From contig CADCQZ010000444.1 in the NCBI GenBank assembly GCA_902803675.1, positions 1 through 8,633 of the forward strand: a stretch of 8,633 bases of DNA, read 5' to 3'. Below, piece by piece: positions 5,393 through 8,633 of this stretch. The translations under genes were made by a program, and so were the position numbers. Every line of letters starts with the position of its first letter. Position 1 is the first letter of the stretch. This stretch comes from an uncultured Eubacteriales bacterium (lineage in GTDB: Bacteria > Bacillota_A > Clostridia > Christensenellales > Aristaeellaceae). The notes below the pieces were generated by a model, which had not been told where the DNA came from, made no database searches, and saw nothing but the letters and a program-made list of their open reading frames with translations.

Positions 5393-7548
5393 GTGAAGCA
5401 TTCGGCCGTTTGGCCCCCTTTATCCGGGAATATATCTACGATCATCACTGGGAAGAGCTGCGGGACATCCAGGTGCGCGCCATAGAAGCTGTCCTTGACA
5501 CACCGAACCATGTGCTGATCTCTTCCGGGACCGCTTCGGGAAAGACGGAGGCGGCCTTTTTCCCGATCCTGACGGAGCTTATCCGTGATCTTCCCGATTC
5601 CTTCGGCGTGATATACATCGGCCCGCTCAAGGCTCTGATCAATGATCAGTTCAAGCGTCTGCAGGCACTGATCGATCAGGCGGGGGTCCCCCTTTACGCC
5701 TGGCATGGGGACCGGCTGCAGAGCGAAAAGAAAAGCGCCATGGCGCATCCCGGCGGGATCCTGCAGATCACGCCGGAGGCCCTGGAGGCGCTGCTGATGC
5801 TGCACCGGGCGGAGGCGGCGCGCATGTTCCGTGACCTGAAGTTCATCGTGGTGGATGAGATCCACGCCTTCATGGGCACGGACCGGGGGATCCAGCTCCA
5901 GTGCCAGCTGAACCGCCTGGACCGGCTCGCCGGCAGGGCTGTGCGCAGGATCGGCCTGAGCGCTACCATCAGCAGCATCAGGGAGGCCGGGGAGTGGCTC
6001 CGGGCAGGCTCGCCCCTGGATACGCAGATCATCATGAGCCCCTCCGGGGGCAGGAAGCTTCTGCTCGCTCTCAGGCATGATGATCTTCCCCCGCCCGGGG
6101 AGGATGGGATCGCCGATGCCGTTAAAGCCGCGCGGTACCGCGAACTGTACCGGCAGGTCAGGGGGCGCAGGTGCCTGGTGTTCACCAACAGCCGCATGGC
6201 TTCGGAGGAGGCGGCGGCCGCTCTCAGAAGGGAAGCGTCCGAAAATCATGAGCCGGATACCTTTCACGTGCACCACGGCAGCATATCCAAGGCGCTGCGC
6301 GCCGAGGCGGAAACGGCCCTGCGCTCGGCAGAAGGCCCGGTCACGGCTGTCGCTACCAAGACATTGGAACTGGGCATCGATCTGGGCCATTTGGAGCGGG
6401 TGGTGCAGCTGGGCGCGCCGGACAGCTGTTCCGGTTTTGTGCAGCGTCTGGGCCGCTCGGGCCGGCGCGGCGCGCCCGCTGAGATGAGCTTCATGACGAT
6501 GAACAGGCCCGAAGGTGAGGACCCCTTCGATGACCTTCCCTGGGATCTGATCCGCTGCGCGGCCGAGATCCAGCTGTACCTGGAAGAAAAATGGGTGGAA
6601 CCCTTCACCTTGAAGAGAGCGCCCTTCAGCGTCCTTGTGCACCAGACCCTGAGCTGCCTGATGGGCGGGGAACGCACCGCGAGAGAGCTGGCGCGGCAGA
6701 TCCTTTCACTGCCGGCGTTCACGCAGGTCCCTCCGGAGGATTACGCGGCCCTGCTCAGATATATGATCGAAAAGGACCTGATCGAAAAGACGGAAGCGGG
6801 CACCTTGCTCCCGGGCCTGGCGGGTGAGAAGCTGGCGGGTTTTTATGACTTTTATTCCGTGTTCTCCGATCCGGGCGGGTACCGCGTCATCAGCGGCAGC
6901 CGCGCTCTGGGGGAGGTGGACGAAAAGCCGAAGGCGGGAGGTATCCTGGCGCTGGCGGGCCGGCTTTGGAAGGTCCGTAAGATCGATCCGGAAAAGAGGA
7001 AGATCTATGTGGACCCCGCGGAGGGCAAAACGGCGAAGCAGTGGACCGGCAGCATGGCTCCCGTCCACTTCAGGGTCATGGAGAGGATGAGACAAGTCCT
7101 TTTGGAGGATACGGAATATCCTTATATGGATGAAAAAGCCCTCCGGGCTCTGAATGATGCCCGGGCCGCGGCCCGCCGGTATGATCTTGAGAAAATGGTG
7201 ACGGTGACCGGTGAAAATGACTTGCTTTTACATCCCTTTGCCGGCACGCGCCGCACCGATACGATCGCATTCATCCTCGCGAATCGTTTGCGGGAACGGC
7301 TCAAAGTGAAAAAAATGGAGGTCAATAACGCCTGCACGGGCATCCATATCGCGACGGAGCTGCCCGCGGAAACTTTTATGGCCGGTCTGAGAGAGGAGAT
7401 AAACGCGCTCACACCGGAGGATCTCATCCCTCTCGCGCCCGCGGAGGAACGGGACAAGTACGACCGGTATGTTCCGGAAGAACTGAAAAAAAAGGCCTTC
7501 GTCCTGGATCAGCTCGATCCTGAAGGGACGAAAGCCCTGTTCGCCTGA
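5389..7548 (+). CDS. sngC: Lhr-like DEAD/DEAH-box superfamily 2 helicase, Shango SngC-type
   Basis: This 719-aa helicase has a full motif set: Q-motif-like RDIQ (25-28), motif I SGTASGKTE (46-54, Lys52), Ia GPLKALINDQ (78-87), WHGD (105-108), ITPE (127-130), motif II DEIH (156-159), motif III SAT (191-193), motif IV CLVFTNSR (262-269), HHGS (295-298), motif V ATKTLELGIDLG (322-333) and motif VI QRLGRSGRRG (352-361). The WHGD block, HHGS and the GRSGRRG form of motif VI are typical of Lhr/BrxHI-type helicases. Residues about 405-475 look like a winged helix, and the C-terminal 240 residues resemble the extra domain of Lhr-like proteins. Known Lhr enzymes are 3'-to-5' ssDNA-driven translocases; activity here is inferred. 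The start lies in an ATGA overlap with the ATPase stop and lacks a clear ribosome binding site, so translation is probably coupled. It is last in the operon and ends 13 nt from the convergent esterase gene. Confidence 0.9.
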   Translation: MSEAFGRLAPFIREYIYDHHWEELRDIQVRAIEAVLDTPNHVLISSGTASGKTEAAFFPILTELIRDLPDSFGVIYIGPLKALINDQFKRLQALIDQAGVPLYAWHGDRLQSEKKSAMAHPGGILQITPEALEALLMLHRAEAARMFRDLKFIVVDEIHAFMGTDRGIQLQCQLNRLDRLAGRAVRRIGLSATISSIREAGEWLRAGSPLDTQIIMSPSGGRKLLLALRHDDLPPPGEDGIADAVKAARYRELYRQVRGRRCLVFTNSRMASEEAAAALRREASENHEPDTFHVHHGSISKALRAEAETALRSAEGPVTAVATKTLELGIDLGHLERVVQLGAPDSCSGFVQRLGRSGRRGAPAEMSFMTMNRPEGEDPFDDLPWDLIRCAAEIQLYLEEKWVEPFTLKRAPFSVLVHQTLSCLMGGERTARELARQILSLPAFTQVPPEDYAALLRYMIEKDLIEKTEAGTLLPGLAGEKLAGFYDFYSVFSDPGGYRVISGSRALGEVDEKPKAGGILALAGRLWKVRKIDPEKRKIYVDPAEGKTAKQWTGSMAPVHFRVMERMRQVLLEDTEYPYMDEKALRALNDARAAARRYDLEKMVTVTGENDLLLHPFAGTRRTDTIAFILANRLRERLKVKKMEVNNACTGIHIATELPAETFMAGLREEINALTPEDLIPLAPAEERDKYDRYVPEELKKKAFVLDQLDPEGTKALFA

Positions 7549-7561
7549 GGTTTTCGGGGAA

Positions 7562-8633
7562 CTATCTGCCGATCATCCGGGCAAAATTGTAAAAGCCCAG
7601 ATACCACACGTTGAAGTCATGCCCGCCGGGGATGTACTGGATGAAGAGGTTCTTTTCGCTCAGCTGCCCGGTCAAACCGTCAAGGCCGTTCACCGCCGCC
7701 TCGGCGCTCCGGATGGCCACGGTGTCCTCCGTGCCGCACACGCTGTAGAACACCCGCACGTCCATCTCCGGCGACGCGTTGAGCACCGCGGCGGTCACGG
7801 CGGCGGTGTTGGTGGTGGGGGCTGCCGAGAAAGCACCGAAGGCGCTGAACAGGTCCAGGCATTTCCCCAGGCCCATGTTCACGGTCTGCATCCCGCCCAT
7901 GGACAGTCCCGCCATGGCGCAGCGGTGCCGGTCCCTGATGTCCACCGCGTATCTCTCCTGCAGGGCGGGAAGAAGGTCGTTCCTCAGCTCCCTGTCGAAC
8001 TGATAGAAGGCGTCGTTGCCGGCCTTTCCGGCGCGCCCGTTGGGCGTGACCACCAGGAAGGGGCGGATCTCGCCCGCGGCGATCAGGTTGTCCATGATCC
8101 TCTTCACCCGGGAATCGCCGGAGGGAAGGCCCCATTCCGCCTCGCTGCCGCCGATGCCGTGGCACAGTATCAGCAGGTCATAGGTCTGCGCGGGATCATA
8201 GCCATGGGGGAGGTACACGTAGGCGGTCTTTTGATAGGCCGCTCCGGCGCCGGTGTAGTCATGGCCCTCATAGGTGAACTTTTCCACCGTGCCGCCCTCC
8301 TCACAGGGCCTCAAGTACCGGGCGGGGACCGCGTCGTCATAAGCCGTCCCGTTTTCCGCGCGTATGGCCGCCTCGATATCCTCGGGGGCGGCGAAGGCCT
8401 GCCAGGAGATCAGGGTGCCGCTGCCTTTCAGCGCGATATACACGTCGTGGACACCGGTGATCAGTACCTGCCGCCGCGCCTCTTTGTTGACCGGCCGGAA
8501 GGTGACCGAAACGACGGGCGCGCTTTCTTGATCGTCCAGGATGACGCCGACGGTCATCTCACTGTCCGTTTCCGCCTTGAAGCGGAGCCAGGCGGTGCCG
8601 TCCCCAAAGTCCATGCCGGGGAAGGAAAGCACC
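7562..8633 (-). CDS. CBM6-like module plus alpha/beta-hydrolase esterase (feruloyl esterase/esterase D type), 5' end outside the window
   Basis: About 357 C-terminal residues are visible; the gene enters from the right edge, so the N-terminus is missing. The first visible codon lies inside a domain, with no ribosome binding site in view. Numbering from that edge, residues 1-80 resemble the end of a family 6/36 carbohydrate-binding module (VHDVYIALKGSGTLISWQAF). After a short linker, residues about 115-356 form an alpha/beta-hydrolase of the feruloyl esterase/esterase D/enterochelin esterase group, with an oxyanion segment CHGIGG (157-162), a nucleophile elbow GLSMGG (Ser244), a likely Asp303 in CGTED, and a His338 in GGHDF. 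The 59- and 35-residue spacings suit this family. Such enzymes remove feruloyl or acetyl groups from plant xylan and are usually secreted; any signal peptide would be in the missing part. It is convergent with the helicase gene and functionally unrelated to it. The exact substrate is not certain. Confidence 0.85.
   Translation of the reverse strand, partial: VLSFPGMDFGDGTAWLRFKAETDSEMTVGVILDDQESAPVVSVTFRPVNKEARRQVLITGVHDVYIALKGSGTLISWQAFAAPEDIEAAIRAENGTAYDDAVPARYLRPCEEGGTVEKFTYEGHDYTGAGAAYQKTAYVYLPHGYDPAQTYDLLILCHGIGGSEAEWGLPSGDSRVKRIMDNLIAAGEIRPFLVVTPNGRAGKAGNDAFYQFDRELRNDLLPALQERYAVDIRDRHRCAMAGLSMGGMQTVNMGLGKCLDLFSAFGAFSAAPTTNTAAVTAAVLNASPEMDVRVFYSVCGTEDTVAIRSAEAAVNGLDGLTGQLSEKNLFIQYIPGGHDFNVWYLGFYNFARMIGR

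Noticed and set aside
4046..6642. Long minus-strand open frames opposite the ATPase and helicase genes (4046-5137, 5350-6642)
   Set aside because: They are antisense shadows of genes with complete ATPase and helicase motif sets. Their translations show no family signature.
7525..7545. Possible terminator hairpin AGGG-loop-CCCT near the end of the helicase gene
   Set aside because: The stem is only 4 bp, lies inside the coding sequence, and has no following T-tract on either strand.
871..7548. BREX or DISARM locus
   Set aside because: The ATPase and helicase resemble BrxD and BrxHI, but there is no PglX-type methyltransferase, PglZ phosphatase, PLD nuclease or DrmB, and the first gene is a TerB-domain protein. 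Shango fits better.
8300..8633. GTG near 8632 as the true start of the esterase
   Set aside because: The visible N-terminus begins inside a carbohydrate-binding module, with no upstream sequence to show a ribosome binding site. The gene most likely continues beyond the window.

Overview
The window is GC-rich and fully bacterial in layout, with strong AAAGGAG ribosome binding sites, consensus-like sigma-A promoters and tight gene packing. Together with a CBM-linked esterase of the plant-fibre type and a small flavin-binding split-barrel protein, this suggests a high-GC Clostridia-like Firmicute, perhaps from a gut or rumen fibre-degrading community. This placement is an inference from style and content; there is no rRNA or other phylogenetic marker here.

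Layout: (1) 1-376, minus strand: the N-terminal part of a pyridoxamine 5'-phosphate oxidase-family protein, cut by the left edge. (2) 377-870: a divergent intergenic region with a good minus-strand promoter for that gene, one good plus-strand promoter (769-797), two weaker plus-strand candidates upstream of it, and several perfect GC palindromes. (3) 871-7548, plus strand: a compact three-gene operon. (4) 7562-8633, minus strand: the C-terminal part of a serine esterase with a carbohydrate-binding module, converging on the operon and cut by the right edge.

The operon encodes, in order, a large protein with TerB_N and TerB_C domains (1066 aa), a BrxC/BrxD-like P-loop ATPase (438 aa) and an Lhr-like DEAD/DEAH-box (DEIH) helicase (719 aa). 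This set and order match the anti-phage system described as Shango (TerB-domain protein, ATPase, helicase; SngA-SngB-SngC). Gene spacing is 4 bp and then a 4-bp ATGA overlap, so the three products are probably made together. No methyltransferase, nuclease, PglZ or integrase is visible, so the set looks complete as Shango rather than as a fragment of BREX or DISARM.

The most interesting point is in the first protein. Residues about 411-560 align by eye, motif for motif, with the first RecA lobe of a bacterial SNF2 helicase, but the Walker A lysine, the DEAx acidic box and the TGTP motif are all replaced. The TerB protein therefore seems to be a dead SNF2-like scaffold fused to TerB_N and TerB_C, working beside a live ATPase and a live helicase.
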